Positions 36,056 through 44,493 of a stretch of 64,000 nucleotides of DNA are shown here, in pieces. The notes below the pieces were generated by a model, which was given only the letters and a program-made list of their open reading frames with translations, ran no database searches and was not told where the DNA came from. The stretch is from Mucilaginibacter oryzae (GTDB taxonomy: Bacteria > Bacteroidota > Bacteroidia > Sphingobacteriales > Sphingobacteriaceae): positions 124,001 to 188,000 of the forward strand of contig NZ_QGHA01000004.1 of the NCBI RefSeq assembly GCF_003148845.1, written 5' to 3'. Numbering within the stretch: the first letter of the stretch is position 1; each line of letters begins with the position of its first letter. A program made the translations under genes and the position numbers.

Positions 36056-36139
36056 AACTATAAACTATGGTGGCCGGCCTGTCCGGTCGCCATTTAAAAA
36101 AGCACAAATCTATCAGCATATATAATTATTACTATCGTC

Positions 36140-36250
36140 ATGAACAAAACCATTAACCCCGTAACACAAAGCGGCCTGGTTCCTGCCTCCAATTCATCAT
36201 TGCAGTTTGCCTGCACAACCCCTCTTTTAAGTATGCGCTGTTGCTGTTGA
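36140..36250 (+). CDS. Poly-cysteine leader peptide before the SusC-like gene
   Basis: This is a 36-residue ORF beginning MNKTINPVTQ and ending SMRCCC then TGA, with one further Cys at position 25. It lies 84 bp after the TlpA stop and 187 bp before the SusC-like start. The last two Cys codons, TGCTGT (36242-36247), pair exactly with ACAGCA (36258-36263), and GCTG/CAGC extends the helix, so the stop codon is in the loop. This is the layout of an attenuator. Cysteine sensing is inferred from the codons and the sulfur context. Confidence 0.68.
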   Translation: MNKTINPVTQSGLVPASNSSLQFACTTPLLSMRCCC

Positions 36251-36269
36251 TCCTCCTACAGCAGGCAGC
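36237..36269 (+). promoter_or_regulatory. Hairpin formed by the Cys codons of the leader ORF
   Basis: GCTG and TGCTGT form the 5' arm, TGATCCTCCT the loop and ACAGCA plus CAGC the 3' arm. A second hairpin, TTTAAGCC/GGCTTAAA at 36275-36295, follows at once, and CAGGGTTA/TAACCCCTG lies at about 36349-36367. These could switch depending on ribosome position. Confidence 0.5.
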
Positions 36270-36437
36270 AAACGTTTAAGCCTTATTGGCTTAAAGGCGT
36301 ATTATCAGCCTGGCAATCAGTTAAAAATTACGGTTTACAGCTTTTGGGCAGGGTTAAATAACCCCTGTGTTAGCCATTGCTATGCCCTGTTCAAGCTTGT
36401 ATCGACATTAAAAATCAATCACAATTATTTTGACATC

Positions 36438-39400
36438 ATGTTAAAAATTTACAAAGTATTACTGGCAGTTTTATTGCCGTTTATTCTCATCCAAACGGTT
36501 GCGGCGCAATCTGTTAAAATAAGCGGGGTGATAACCGCCAAAGCCGACGGCCTGCCATTGCCGGGCGTAAGTGTATCGGTTAAAGGAAAAAATACCGGCG
36601 GGCAAACCGATGTAAATGGAAAGTTTGTTATTACCGCCAATGTTAATGATGTGCTCAGGGTGGCCTATATAGGTTATACCACGCAGGAAATCGCGGTAAC
36701 AGCCGGTACAACCTCGCTTAATGTGGTATTGGTTGAACAGGCCAACTCCCTTAACGAGGTTGTGGTTACGGCGCTGAACATCTCGAAGGATAAAAAATCA
36801 CTGGGTTATTCGGTTCAGGGATTAAAATCAAAGGATATTTCTGAAGCCAAGGAAACCAATTTTGTTAACGCCCTTGCCGGTAAAGTTGCCGGTGTACAGG
36901 TTACCAACAGCCAGGGCGATATGGGATCGTCGCGTATCGTTATCCGCGGCGAAACATCCATATCAGGTAACAACCGGCCCTTGTTTGTGGTTGATGGGGT
37001 TATTGTTGATAACAGCCAGTTTTTAGGTAGCGGCGGCTCAAGAGATTTTGCCAATGCCATTTCTGATCTCAATTCGGAAGATATCGAATCGGTAAGTGTG
37101 TTAAAAGGGCCAAATGCCGCGGCGCTTTACGGCTCGCGCGCGGCAGCGGGTGTTATTCTTATCCGTACAAAAACAGGTAAAGGCGCAAAGGGCCTCGGAA
37201 TCACGATCAACTCCAACACCAGCTTTTCTAACGTGCAAATATTGCCCGATTATCAGAACCAGTATGGCCAGGGATCAAACGGAAAATTCAGCTATGTGGA
37301 TGGCAAGGGTGGCGGCGTTAACGATGGAGTTGATGAGAGCTGGGGACCTGCCTTAGATGGTTCGCTCATCCCGCAGTTTTATTCAAACGGGCAGGCTGTT
37401 CCCTTTGTGGCACACCCCAATAACGTACGCGATTTTTTCAGCACCGGTGTTACCCTTAACAACGGCATAGCCATAGCAGGCAGTAATGACAAAAGCGATT
37501 TCAGGCTTTCATACAATAACCTGCACCAAACCGGTATTGTGCCAAATACTTCGCAGGGGCGCAACTCGTTCGCTTTAAATTCAAGCTACCGTGTCAACTC
37601 AAAATTAACTGTCAATACCATTGTTAATTACAGTAAGGATGATGCCGATAATTTGCCTGGCACTTATGGTAAACGCGCTACGAGCACCATGCTGCAGTTT
37701 ACCTGGTTTGGCCGCCAGGTTGATATCAGCCGGTTAAAAAATTATAAAGATGCCAATGGTAACACTTTTAACTGGAACAATAGTTACTACAGCAACCCTT
37801 ACTGGCTTGCGTATGAAAACACGGTAGGCCAGCACAAAAACCACCTGATAGGCAGCGTGGAGTTAAACTACAAAATTATCGATGGCCTGTCGGCAAACTT
37901 CCGTACCGGTACCGATTACTATAACGATCGCCGCAAAATTAAAGTAGCTTACGGCACCAACGGTACACCCTTTGGCTCGTACGAGGAAGATGCCTACAGC
38001 GTAAACGAAAATAATACCGAGGGCAGGTTGCAATACACCAAAAAGCTGAGCAACGATTTTTCGCTCGATGTTTTTGGCGGTGGCAATATTGCTGTGCGTA
38101 CTTTTGAGCAAAACGACCAGGTAGCGCCAAAGCTTGCCGTTGCCGGCTTATATACCTTGAGCAACTCCCGCGATCCGCTGGTATCATCAAACTATTATTC
38201 CAAACTAAAAACTTACAGCCTGTTCGGCTCGGCGCAGGTAGGTTTCCGCAACTACGCCTTTGTGAACGTTACCGCTCGTAACGATTGGTCGTCGTCTTTG
38301 CCGGCAGATAACCTATCATACTTTTATCCTTCAGTAAACGGTAGCCTGGTGCTATCGGAGGCTTTAGACATTAAGAGCGATATACTTACCTACGCCAAAC
38401 TGCGCGGCGGTTGGAGTAAAGTGGGTAAGGCTACCGATCCGTACCAGCTAAACAATGCTTATATCTCTTCAACACTTTTTGGTTCAAATCCGCAACAGAG
38501 CTCGCCAACTATCGATTTGAATGACAAATTGAAGCCCGAAACCACAACATCGGCAGAGGCTGGTTTTGAGCTGGGCTTTTTTCACGACCGGCTGCATCTC
38601 GATGTGAGCGCCTATAATACCAATAGTACAAACCAGATCCTCACGGTAGATGTAAGCCCAACTACAGGTTTTAGCCAAAAAGTAATTAACGGCGGCCGCA
38701 TCAACAACAAAGGTTTAGAGGTACAACTGGGTATCACACCAATTAAGTCAAAAGGCTTTACCTGGGATATTACCACCAATTATTCGTTAAACCGCAGTAA
38801 GGTGGTTTCGCTTGATGCCGACGGGCGCCTGCAAAGCATTGTTTTGGGTACTGACCGTACCGTACAGGTACTGGCAGCACTGGGCCAGCCTTACGGCACA
38901 CTTTACGGCAACGCCTATCAGCGTAATGCCCAGGGCCAGATCATTATCGGTGCTAACGGAACCCCGGTTATCAACCCTACCAAACAATACCTTGGCAAAT
39001 ACACCCCTAAATGGCAGGGAAGCATCAACAATAGTTTCACGTATAAAGGCTTTAACCTAAGCTTTTTGGTTGATGCACGTTTTGGCGGATCGATTTATTC
39101 CAATACCAACCGTACCGGCACCTATACCGGTGTACTGGCCTCTACCTTGCCGGGTCGCGGCGCTGCCAACGGGGGCTTAAGCTATTATTATCCGGGCAAC
39201 AATACATCTGCTGCCGCGGTACAGGTAACAGGTGCCGCACCTAACGGAGAAACTGTTTATCATGATGGTATGATATTTAAAGGTGTTAAAGCCGACGGTT
39301 CACCAAACACTACCATACTGCCTGCACAATCATACTATAAAGGGTTTACCAATGTTGATGAGGCCTTTGTTTATGATGCCTCATACATCAAACTGCGCGA

Positions 39401-39620
39401 GGTGAAATTAGGCTACAGCCTGCCAGCCAAATGGATCAATAAAATAGGTTTCCAGGGTGCTACCTTCTCGGTAGTCGGTCGCAACCTGTGGATTATCCAT
39501 AAAAATGCGCCTAACATCGATCCCGAAACCGCTTTCAACTCGGGCAACGGGCAAGGTTTGGAAGATTTGACCCTGCCAACGGTACGTAACATTGGTTTTA
39601 ACGTAAACCTTAAATTTTAA
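36438..39620 (+). CDS. SusC/RagA family TonB-linked outer-membrane receptor
   Basis: This is the barrel of a SusC/SusD uptake pair, 1060 residues. In order: signal peptide to about 23, a carboxypeptidase-regulatory-like domain (ISGVITAKADGLPLPGVSVS), the TonB box/plug region with VNALAGKVAGVQVT and GETSISGNNRPLFVVDGVIV, the SusC marker VLKGPNAAALYGSRAAAGVI, and the barrel ending in NVNLKF. It imports a ligand too large for porins using TonB energy. With the SAM riboswitch and cysteine-codon leader upstream, a sulfur-containing ligand is likely, but no direct sequence evidence shows it. Confidence 0.93.
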   Translation: MLKIYKVLLAVLLPFILIQTVAAQSVKISGVITAKADGLPLPGVSVSVKGKNTGGQTDVNGKFVITANVNDVLRVAYIGYTTQEIAVTAGTTSLNVVLVEQANSLNEVVVTALNISKDKKSLGYSVQGLKSKDISEAKETNFVNALAGKVAGVQVTNSQGDMGSSRIVIRGETSISGNNRPLFVVDGVIVDNSQFLGSGGSRDFANAISDLNSEDIESVSVLKGPNAAALYGSRAAAGVILIRTKTGKGAKGLGITINSNTSFSNVQILPDYQNQYGQGSNGKFSYVDGKGGGVNDGVDESWGPALDGSLIPQFYSNGQAVPFVAHPNNVRDFFSTGVTLNNGIAIAGSNDKSDFRLSYNNLHQTGIVPNTSQGRNSFALNSSYRVNSKLTVNTIVNYSKDDADNLPGTYGKRATSTMLQFTWFGRQVDISRLKNYKDANGNTFNWNNSYYSNPYWLAYENTVGQHKNHLIGSVELNYKIIDGLSANFRTGTDYYNDRRKIKVAYGTNGTPFGSYEEDAYSVNENNTEGRLQYTKKLSNDFSLDVFGGGNIAVRTFEQNDQVAPKLAVAGLYTLSNSRDPLVSSNYYSKLKTYSLFGSAQVGFRNYAFVNVTARNDWSSSLPADNLSYFYPSVNGSLVLSEALDIKSDILTYAKLRGGWSKVGKATDPYQLNNAYISSTLFGSNPQQSSPTIDLNDKLKPETTTSAEAGFELGFFHDRLHLDVSAYNTNSTNQILTVDVSPTTGFSQKVINGGRINNKGLEVQLGITPIKSKGFTWDITTNYSLNRSKVVSLDADGRLQSIVLGTDRTVQVLAALGQPYGTLYGNAYQRNAQGQIIIGANGTPVINPTKQYLGKYTPKWQGSINNSFTYKGFNLSFLVDARFGGSIYSNTNRTGTYTGVLASTLPGRGAANGGLSYYYPGNNTSAAAVQVTGAAPNGETVYHDGMIFKGVKADGSPNTTILPAQSYYKGFTNVDEAFVYDASYIKLREVKLGYSLPAKWINKIGFQGATFSVVGRNLWIIHKNAPNIDPETAFNSGNGQGLEDLTLPTVRNIGFNVNLKF

Positions 39621-39626
39621 AATATC

Positions 39627-41072
39627 ATGAAATTTAAATACATCACTATACTATCCGGCGCGGCTTTATTATCTGTTGCATCGTGCAAAAAGGAACTTTC
39701 CAGGATTAATCAAAACCCCAACGGATCGGAGGTTGCACAGCCCGATTACCTTTTAACCGCGGCCACCAAGGCAACTGCCGATACTTATTGGGGAGTAGCC
39801 AATAACATGGATGCCAGTTTGCTTTTTGCGCAATACTGGTCGAAAATACAGTACACCGATCCCGACCGCTATATTTATGCAAGTAGCGCTTTTGAGGAAC
39901 TGTGGACTACAGGCTATACCAAAGGAATAGGAAATTTTAACGAGATCATTAAACTTGCCGACGCGCAGGGAAATTCAAATTACAAAGGTGTAGCGTTGGT
40001 GTTACGATCATGGGTTTTTAGCTTATTAACCGAAGCTTACGGCAATATCCCTTACAAGCAATCGGTAAATATTGATCAATATCTTACTCCGGCTTATGAT
40101 AGCCAAAAGGATGTTTATTTTGCATTGTTAGATGATTTAAAGGCCGCGCAAGCCGCGCTTAACCCATCGGGCAAGGCTATCGGCGGCGATGTGATATACG
40201 GTAAAGCTGCCGGTAACATCGCGCTATGGAAAAAATTTGCTAACTCCTTAAGGCTCCGTATCGCTTTACGCATTGCCGATAGGGAACCAGCTAAAGCAAA
40301 ACAGGTATTGGATGATATCAAGACAGACGGCAGCGGTTACATTAGCGCTAATGCCGAAACGGCGCAGTTTGTTTATGTGAACTCACCCAATCAAAACCCG
40401 GTAAGCAATTTGTTTGATACCCGCGATGACTACCGCATCAGTAAAACCATAGTTGATAAACTGTTTGCCCTGAATGACCCGCGTTTACCTATATACGCCT
40501 CCAAAACGCAGGATGCGACGCCTCAAAATTATGTGGGCCTGCCTAATGGTTTATTGGTAGGAGATGCAAGTGGTTATGGTTTCACAAAAACCTCAAAACC
40601 GGGTACCTATTTCAGAGGCGCTAATGCCCCGGCTGTGATATTAAGCTACGCCGAAAGTTTGTTTGACAGGGCCGAAGCGGCTGCCCGCGGGTTCACTACT
40701 GAAGATGCCGCTTCATTGTATCAGCAAGCTGTTACCGCAGCATTGCTTCAGTATGGTGTAAGCGCAACGGATATAGCTACTTACCTGGCGCAACCGGCTG
40801 TGCAGTACGATGCATCAAACTACAAAAAATCAATTGGCGAACAAAAATGGATCGCCTTATTTGGGCAGGGCCTTGAAGGATGGACAGAATGGCGCAGGCT
40901 TGATTACCCGGTGCTGCAGCCTGGCCCGGCGGCTACTTTAAATGGTAAACTACCGGTTCGGTTTATTTATCCGGGAAGCGAGCAAACTCTTAATAAAACT
41001 AGCTATAACGCGGCCGTAGCCAGCCAGGGCGCGGACGCATTAACCACCAAATTGTGGTTTGACGTAAACTAA
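39627..41072 (+). CDS. SusD/RagB family nutrient-binding outer-membrane lipoprotein
   Basis: This is the surface lipoprotein lid of the SusC barrel, 481 residues, with lipobox LLSVASC (cysteine 21). The helical TPR-like SusD fold is visible in NNMDASLLFAQYWSKIQYTD, VALVLRSWVFSLLTEAYGNI and the C-terminal EQKWIALFGQGLEGWTEWRR, as in the SusD-like_2 family. It starts 6 bp after the SusC-like gene. It binds the ligand and hands it to the receptor. The ligand is unknown. Confidence 0.92.
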   Translation: MKFKYITILSGAALLSVASCKKELSRINQNPNGSEVAQPDYLLTAATKATADTYWGVANNMDASLLFAQYWSKIQYTDPDRYIYASSAFEELWTTGYTKGIGNFNEIIKLADAQGNSNYKGVALVLRSWVFSLLTEAYGNIPYKQSVNIDQYLTPAYDSQKDVYFALLDDLKAAQAALNPSGKAIGGDVIYGKAAGNIALWKKFANSLRLRIALRIADREPAKAKQVLDDIKTDGSGYISANAETAQFVYVNSPNQNPVSNLFDTRDDYRISKTIVDKLFALNDPRLPIYASKTQDATPQNYVGLPNGLLVGDASGYGFTKTSKPGTYFRGANAPAVILSYAESLFDRAEAAARGFTTEDAASLYQQAVTAALLQYGVSATDIATYLAQPAVQYDASNYKKSIGEQKWIALFGQGLEGWTEWRRLDYPVLQPGPAATLNGKLPVRFIYPGSEQTLNKTSYNAAVASQGADALTTKLWFDVN

Positions 41073-41079
41073 AATAAAC

Positions 41080-41108
41080 GGCGGCTATGGTTCAAAGCTG
41101 TAGCCGCC
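41080..41108 (+). terminator. Strong hairpin after susD-like gene
   Basis: GGCGGCTA pairs with TAGCCGCC over 8 bp with a 13-nt loop. It lacks a T run, so it may be a processing or stability hairpin between the operon and the tRNA gene rather than a true terminator. Confidence 0.5.
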
Positions 41109-41114
41109 AAATAA

Positions 41115-41186
41115 GGCGGAGTGGCCGAGTGGTTAGGTAGGGGTCTGCAAAACCTTTTACGACGGTTCGAATCCGTCCTCACGCCT
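41115..41186 (+). tRNA. tRNA-Cys (GCA), acceptor stem with an extra base
   Basis: The anticodon loop CTGCAAA carries GCA at 41147-41149. D arm, anticodon stem GGGGT/ACCTT and T arm GACGG-TTCGAAT-CCGTC are present. The acceptor strand GGCGGAG pairs perfectly with CTC-CGCC only if A41181 is left out as a bulge; then the discriminator is T, as tRNA-Cys requires. The gene is 42 bp after the SusD-like gene. It is either a functional tRNA with a bulged acceptor or a damaged copy. Confidence 0.85.
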
Positions 41187-41241
41187 CTTGTTTAAGCTTA
41201 AAGCGGAAGGCAAAAAGCTAAAATTTAATTGACTATAACAT

Positions 41242-42186
41242 ATGATCAGCGTGAAAAAGCGCATCTTATTATCTATAATGGCGATTTGCCTGGGTGTTGC
41301 CGGTTCCAGGGCGCAGATAACTACGCCGCCCCCACGTGCATTGGTGGTAATAGCGCACCCGGATGATGAAAGCACTTTTTCGGTAACGCTATACAAAATA
41401 GCTAAAGAGCAGCATGGCATTGTTGATTTGTTTGTGATTACCAACGGAGAAGCGGGCTACAAGTACTCAACGCTTGCCGAGGATTATTACGGTGTAAAAC
41501 TTACAGATGAACCGGTTGGCCGGGCAAACCTGCCCCGCATCCGTAAAAAAGAGCTGGCCGGTGCCGGTAAAATACTGGGCGTTAATAAATGCTACTTTAT
41601 GGATCAGCTGGATGCCCATTTTACCCTTGATGAAAAAGAAGCCCTGGATACCAGCTGGCATGTTCCTGCAGTGAAAAAGCGCCTGAAAGAGGTATTAACA
41701 GCCGGTCGTTATGATTACCTATTTGTATTGCTGCCTGTTAACGGTACCCACGGCGGGCATAAGGCTGCCGCAATATTAGCTTTGGATGCAGTGCAAGCCT
41801 TGCCGCCGCAAAACCGGCCGGTGATTTTAGGGGCAGCTACCGCCAACAAAACCGATCTGGTAAGCAGGTTTGCATTTTATAAAGGTTATCCGGAAACACA
41901 AACCATAGCAGATACCGCTTTATTCAGGGTTGACCGCACGGCCTCATTCAGCTATAAAAACCGTTTAAACTACAAAGTGATAGCCAACTGGGAAATTGCC
42001 GAACATAAATCGCAGGGTTTTGCACAGATGGGCATGAACGATGGCGACCGTGAGCAGTTTTGGTATTTTGCTGTGAATGATAAAGCCAATATTCAAAAAA
42101 CTGCCGACTTTTTTAATAAGCTTAGTATAACTCCCTATCCTGTTAAAACCTACCCGGAAGCAAAGTCTGTTTACACCAAGTTTTAA
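41242..42186 (+). CDS. Secreted PIG-L family deacetylase
   Basis: This 314-residue protein has a signal peptide (ending near GSRAQ) and a PIG-L/LmbE zinc deacetylase domain. The AHPDDE motif is at residues 38-43 and the second site HGGH is at 170-173. These enzymes remove acetyl groups from N-acetylglucosaminyl compounds, and the family includes MshB and BshB of mycothiol and bacillithiol synthesis, but those are cytoplasmic and this one appears exported. No operator-like repeat or leader ORF is seen before it. It lies between the tRNA-Cys and a convergent MFS gene. Confidence 0.88.
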   Translation: MISVKKRILLSIMAICLGVAGSRAQITTPPPRALVVIAHPDDESTFSVTLYKIAKEQHGIVDLFVITNGEAGYKYSTLAEDYYGVKLTDEPVGRANLPRIRKKELAGAGKILGVNKCYFMDQLDAHFTLDEKEALDTSWHVPAVKKRLKEVLTAGRYDYLFVLLPVNGTHGGHKAAAILALDAVQALPPQNRPVILGAATANKTDLVSRFAFYKGYPETQTIADTALFRVDRTASFSYKNRLNYKVIANWEIAEHKSQGFAQMGMNDGDREQFWYFAVNDKANIQKTADFFNKLSITPYPVKTYPEAKSVYTKF

Positions 42187-42200
42187 CAGGCGATATTTGC

Positions 42201-43415
42201 TTAAGCTGCCGCTAATGAGGATACTTTGGCTTCCTGCTTTTTATTTAAACGATGGATAAAGTACATACCGATGGCCGATAACACGATCAGGATCATATAG
42301 CTGTAGCTCAGGTTCCGTTCATCACGTGCCGGTATGAGGTAAACGATACCATAGGTTAAAAACGATAGCAGCACGTAAACGCCGCCGCCTGTTAAACCGC
42401 CTGCAATACCAGCGTTTTTAGGGAACCTGCTCATGCTGTAAGTAAAGTAATTATTGTAGGTGTAGCCCGCGCAAACGTGGATCAGGAACGCGAAGGTGAC
42501 CATAGCGTACAACCCGGTTATAAATTTCAGGCTGATGATCATGATGCTTACCAATAACAGTTGCAGGGTAATATTAGTGGCCATTTTTTTGAAAAAGGGG
42601 CGGTCGATAGTGGCTTTGCCGATGAAGCCGCCAATCATCCAGGCCAAGCCCAATATCAGCGAACAATAGCCTGCTGTAACCGGGGTAAGGCGCAACTGGT
42701 GCTCAATAATATATGGCCCGGTCATGTTATAGACCATCACCATCGAATAAGCGAAACACAACATCAATAAGCCCAACGTAAAATCGGTTGCGCGGATCAT
42801 GTCAGCATAAACGCCTGTTATCTTTTTGAGATGAAATTCTGCCGGTTTTTTTAATGTTTCGCCGCTAAAAATAAATTCAAGCAGGGCTATTACCAATGCC
42901 ATACCTCCTAAAAAGTAAAAATTATACTGCCAGCCTAAGGCGCTTTCCAGGTAGCCACCCAAAAAAGGCGCCACAATTGGCCCGGCCGACCAGATAATGG
43001 TGAACAGGCTGAGGTAATGTTTTAGCTGTTTATCTTTATAAACATCCACAAAAAACGCTCTTTTTGATACCACGATGAGCGCAACGGTAATGCCGTGGAT
43101 AATACGCATCAGGTACACTACATAAACATTATGCGTTAAAGCTATAATAAAACTGGCAGCGGCAAATACCAGCAAAGCCACCAGGCTAAAACGGTAACGG
43201 CCAAAACTATCCAGGATACTCCCGATGAAAAGCTGTGATATGCCGTAGCTGATCAGGAAGAAGGTTAACGTCATTTGTACCTGCAGGCTGCCCGCATGCA
43301 TGCTGAGCCCCATGCTGGGTAATGAGGGTATGTATATATCAGTGGCAAAGCCCGATAATGGTATAAGGGAAAATGCCAGCAAGGTGGCAATTTTTTGATT
43401 TTTTTCTTTTAACAT
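42201..43415 (-). CDS. MFS drug-resistance transporter, Bcr/CflA family
   Basis: This 404-residue inner-membrane exporter shows 12 hydrophobic segments. Its start, LLAFSLIPLSGFATDIYIPS, is typical of Bcr/CflA proteins, which have the D-Y-PS-P pattern (TDIYIPSLP). The motif A loop reads GSILDSFGRYRFSL. Such exporters use the proton gradient to expel drugs or small metabolites, including bicyclomycin and cysteine in some species. The substrate is not determined by sequence. Convergent with the PIG-L gene. Confidence 0.9.
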   Translation of the reverse strand: MLKEKNQKIATLLAFSLIPLSGFATDIYIPSLPSMGLSMHAGSLQVQMTLTFFLISYGISQLFIGSILDSFGRYRFSLVALLVFAAASFIIALTHNVYVVYLMRIIHGITVALIVVSKRAFFVDVYKDKQLKHYLSLFTIIWSAGPIVAPFLGGYLESALGWQYNFYFLGGMALVIALLEFIFSGETLKKPAEFHLKKITGVYADMIRATDFTLGLLMLCFAYSMVMVYNMTGPYIIEHQLRLTPVTAGYCSLILGLAWMIGGFIGKATIDRPFFKKMATNITLQLLLVSIMIISLKFITGLYAMVTFAFLIHVCAGYTYNNYFTYSMSRFPKNAGIAGGLTGGGVYVLLSFLTYGIVYLIPARDERNLSYSYMILIVLSAIGMYFIHRLNKKQEAKVSSLAAA

Positions 43416-43591
43416 CGCACCAATTGTTATAGCGTTTAACGGCCTTTACAAGGGTGTGGATAGATTTGATCACATCGACGCCCCGGCCGATAATAGCGCG
43501 AAGTTAAGCAATGAACAGACTGAAACTTTACTAAAATGGCAAGGCTGGCGCGTTTTTACTTAAAAGTTATAAATGATGGCCCTGCTGACTT

Positions 43592-44287
43592 TCAGATGAT
43601 CTCAATGCCGTTGATATCCGTACTCAGCACCTCACTCATATAATCAAAAAACGGCCGCATAGCCTTGAATGCTTCATTCATCTTAAATAAAAAATCGCCG
43701 CTTACTACTTCTTCGTCGCTGAATGGCTTTCTGAGCAGAAATTGTTTGTAACGGAGCAGATTAAGGGCGTCATTATCTGCGTTGAAGCCTTTTGGGGTAG
43801 TTTTAAGTTGTTCGCCTTCTAACGCTCCGAAGTTAGTTATGAATAGCTGGCTGTTCAGTATTTCTCTTAAACGACCGGCATCATAAGCAATTTCTTCCCT
43901 GATCCTTTTCAGGTCATCGGCATTGGGCCCCCAGAAACCGCCGCCTACAAAACTGTTGCCCGGTTCAATGTGAAAATAATAACCACCCCTGCGGGTTTTA
44001 CCGGCACGTTTAAAGCCGCCGCTCCAATTGGTTTTAAAAGGAGTTTTATCAAGGCTGAAACGCGTATCGCGGTAAATGCGGTGCAGGCTCTTTTTGCCCG
44101 ATGGAGTTTCTATAACATCATGGGTGTTCATCAGTTTCAGCAATTCCCCTGCAAATAGTTCAATATCGGCAAGCTCTTTCAGGTAAGTGTTTTTGTTGGC
44201 GTTAAACCAGTTACGTTCGTTGTGCTCTTTCAACTGTTGCAGGAAGTGCAGGTTAGATGGATAAATGCGGGCCTGGATGTTTGTCAT
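43592..44287 (-). CDS. DUF2461 family protein
   Basis: This 231-residue protein matches the DUF2461 family (also known as TIGR02453): NLHFLQQLKEHNERNWFNAN, a central RIYRDTRFSLDKTPFKTNWS and YYFHIEPGNSFVGGGFWGPN. No catalytic mechanism is known for the family. The reading frame is open from 44347, but the start at 44287 (MTNIQARIYPSN) fits the usual family length. Confidence 0.85.
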   Translation of the reverse strand: MTNIQARIYPSNLHFLQQLKEHNERNWFNANKNTYLKELADIELFAGELLKLMNTHDVIETPSGKKSLHRIYRDTRFSLDKTPFKTNWSGGFKRAGKTRRGGYYFHIEPGNSFVGGGFWGPNADDLKRIREEIAYDAGRLREILNSQLFITNFGALEGEQLKTTPKGFNADNDALNLLRYKQFLLRKPFSDEEVVSGDFLFKMNEAFKAMRPFFDYMSEVLSTDINGIEII

Positions 44288-44493
44288 GGTAAATAATTGG
44301 CGGATGCCTGCAAATATATCACGAACAGCAGGGATGTTTCGTTGCATTTTTAAAAGTTACAAATTGCTGATCAGTTGAATTGATGATTTTGATGCGATTA
44401 ACATAGATTGATTGTTGGGTTTTGTTAATATTAAATTAACATTAAAGCCGTTCATTTGCTGATTATCCGCTTATTAAATCAGCTGATTAGCAA

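Noticed and set aside
41157..41444. Minus-strand ORF ending in REDGFEPS
   Set aside because: That ending is the usual result of translating a tRNA gene backward. The rest is opposite the PIG-L gene.
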